Part shown: one piece after another, positions 8,615 through 9,195 of the stretch
Position numbering within the stretch: position 1 is the stretch's first letter
How the letters are laid out: each line of letters begins with the position of its first letter
Source of the DNA: Candidatus Tenebribacter mawsonii
GTDB lineage: Bacteria; Cloacimonadota; Cloacimonadia; Cloacimonadales; TCS61
Direction of reading: 5' to 3'
Assembly (NCBI GenBank): GCA_030765665.1
Contig: JAVCCD010000284.1
Location: 1-9,195, forward strand
Length of the DNA stretch: 9,195 bases
The notes under the pieces: model-generated
Seen by the model: only the letters and a program-made list of their open reading frames with translations
Databases searched by the model: none
Told to the model about the DNA's origin: nothing
Translations under genes and position numbers: made by a program

Positions 8615-9195
8615 AGAAGCTAATCATAATCCTGCTCAGTATTCCATTTCTTATGCTTTATGCAGTCGATGGTGACCCGCTTGATCTTGGGAATGTTGTA
8701 ATTCAAGGTGAAACAGAATCTTTAGAAGATACCTTAAGTTCTGCTAGAAATCTTGAGGAATTTTGCTTAATCTCATCTACTGAGCAGTTTGAATATTCTG
8801 CATATTATTCTCCCATTATTATCGAGTCTCCAATTACTTATCCCAATCAAAAGAAAATTGCATTTCAGCTTAAGGGTGGTTTGGATAATTTTACTATTGT
8901 TCGAGGTGTAATTTCCACAGGTGATATTTGGAACTTTTCAGCAGATCTACAGAATTATGAAAGAACTATAGATTGGAAAGAGAACACTTATAGTTTGCAA
9001 TGGCAGCCGGAAATTAATGGACACAAGTTAATTATCGATTTCTCTGAACAGGAATATATATCTGAATTACGAGAAACTAAAATTTCCGGTGGATTTGTTT
9101 CATATATGAAAAAAGATCTCATTATTCCGCAACTATCTGAATTCTCATGGGATATCGATTTGAAAGGTTCCTATAATGAATTTACACAATTACAA
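8611..9195 (+). CDS. Exported probable outer-membrane beta-barrel protein (3' partial)
   Basis: The first 195 codons of a gene that stays open to the window edge. Residues 1-18 are a signal peptide (MKK, hydrophobic core, LYA; cleavage likely before Val19). The mature N-terminus contains LDLGNVVIQGE (about residues 24-34), which resembles the short TonB-box/plug-entry sequence of TonB-dependent receptors. No recognisable plug of about 130 residues follows. From about residue 75 the sequence alternates polar and hydrophobic/aromatic residues in strand-length stretches separated by short turns: FTIVRGVIST, IWNFSADLQNY, YSLQWQPEINGHKLIIDF and the following GGFVSYM. This is the look of a transmembrane beta-barrel. 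Start choice is firm (strong Shine-Dalgarno, signal peptide). The barrel call is inference from strand pattern and neighbours; a secreted beta-rich protein is the main alternative. No family was recognised. Confidence 0.6.
   Translation, partial: MKKLIIILLSIPFLMLYAVDGDPLDLGNVVIQGETESLEDTLSSARNLEEFCLISSTEQFEYSAYYSPIIIESPITYPNQKKIAFQLKGGLDNFTIVRGVISTGDIWNFSADLQNYERTIDWKENTYSLQWQPEINGHKLIIDFSEQEYISELRETKISGGFVSYMKKDLIIPQLSEFSWDIDLKGSYNEFTQLQ

Overview
The window is a compact, same-strand block of four protein-coding genes, the first and last cut by the window edges. Gaps are only 11 and 17 bases, and the last junction is a 4-base ATGA overlap, so it reads as one operon or the middle of one. The DNA is very AT-rich. 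TAA, TAG and TGA all act as stops. Two genes begin with N-terminal secretion signals, and the last looks like the start of an outer-membrane barrel. This suggests a Gram-negative, low-GC bacterium. The mix of huge TPR proteins, STAND-like Ser/Thr kinase/histidine kinase fusions and short MKK-type signal peptides recalls Cloacimonadota or related FCB-group lineages, but that is an impression and not a demonstrated assignment.

Layout. (1) Positions 1-4833 hold the 3' part of a giant multidomain signalling kinase. Its order is the end of a Ser/Thr kinase C-lobe, a STAND/AAA_16-like ATPase module, a long TPR-type helical region, two GAF-like domains and a complete HisKA-HATPase histidine kinase. 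(2) Positions 4845-5726 encode a 293-residue cytoplasmic protein. Its C-terminal half has the layout of a GT9 (heptosyltransferase-like) glycosyltransferase, but the donor-binding signature is eroded. (3) Positions 5744-8614 encode a 956-residue exported TPR solenoid of the BamD/YbgF repeat type. (4) From 8611 to the right edge is the N-terminus of an exported protein with amphipathic beta-strand segments, probably an outer-membrane beta-barrel.

How they may work together (inference): a cytoplasmic sensor with two possible phosphotransfer activities is co-transcribed with envelope components, a periplasmic TPR scaffold and a candidate barrel, plus a GT9-like protein. TPR-plus-barrel pairs are known in exopolysaccharide export and in outer-membrane assembly, so a regulated envelope or export function is a reasonable hypothesis. 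Nothing in the window names the substrate. The ATPase module of gene 1 and the transferase-like gene 2 both appear to have lost key catalytic or binding residues, so they may be regulatory or structural rather than enzymatic.

No RNA genes, mobile elements, CRISPR arrays, promoters or terminators were seen. There is no gene-free stretch longer than 17 bases.
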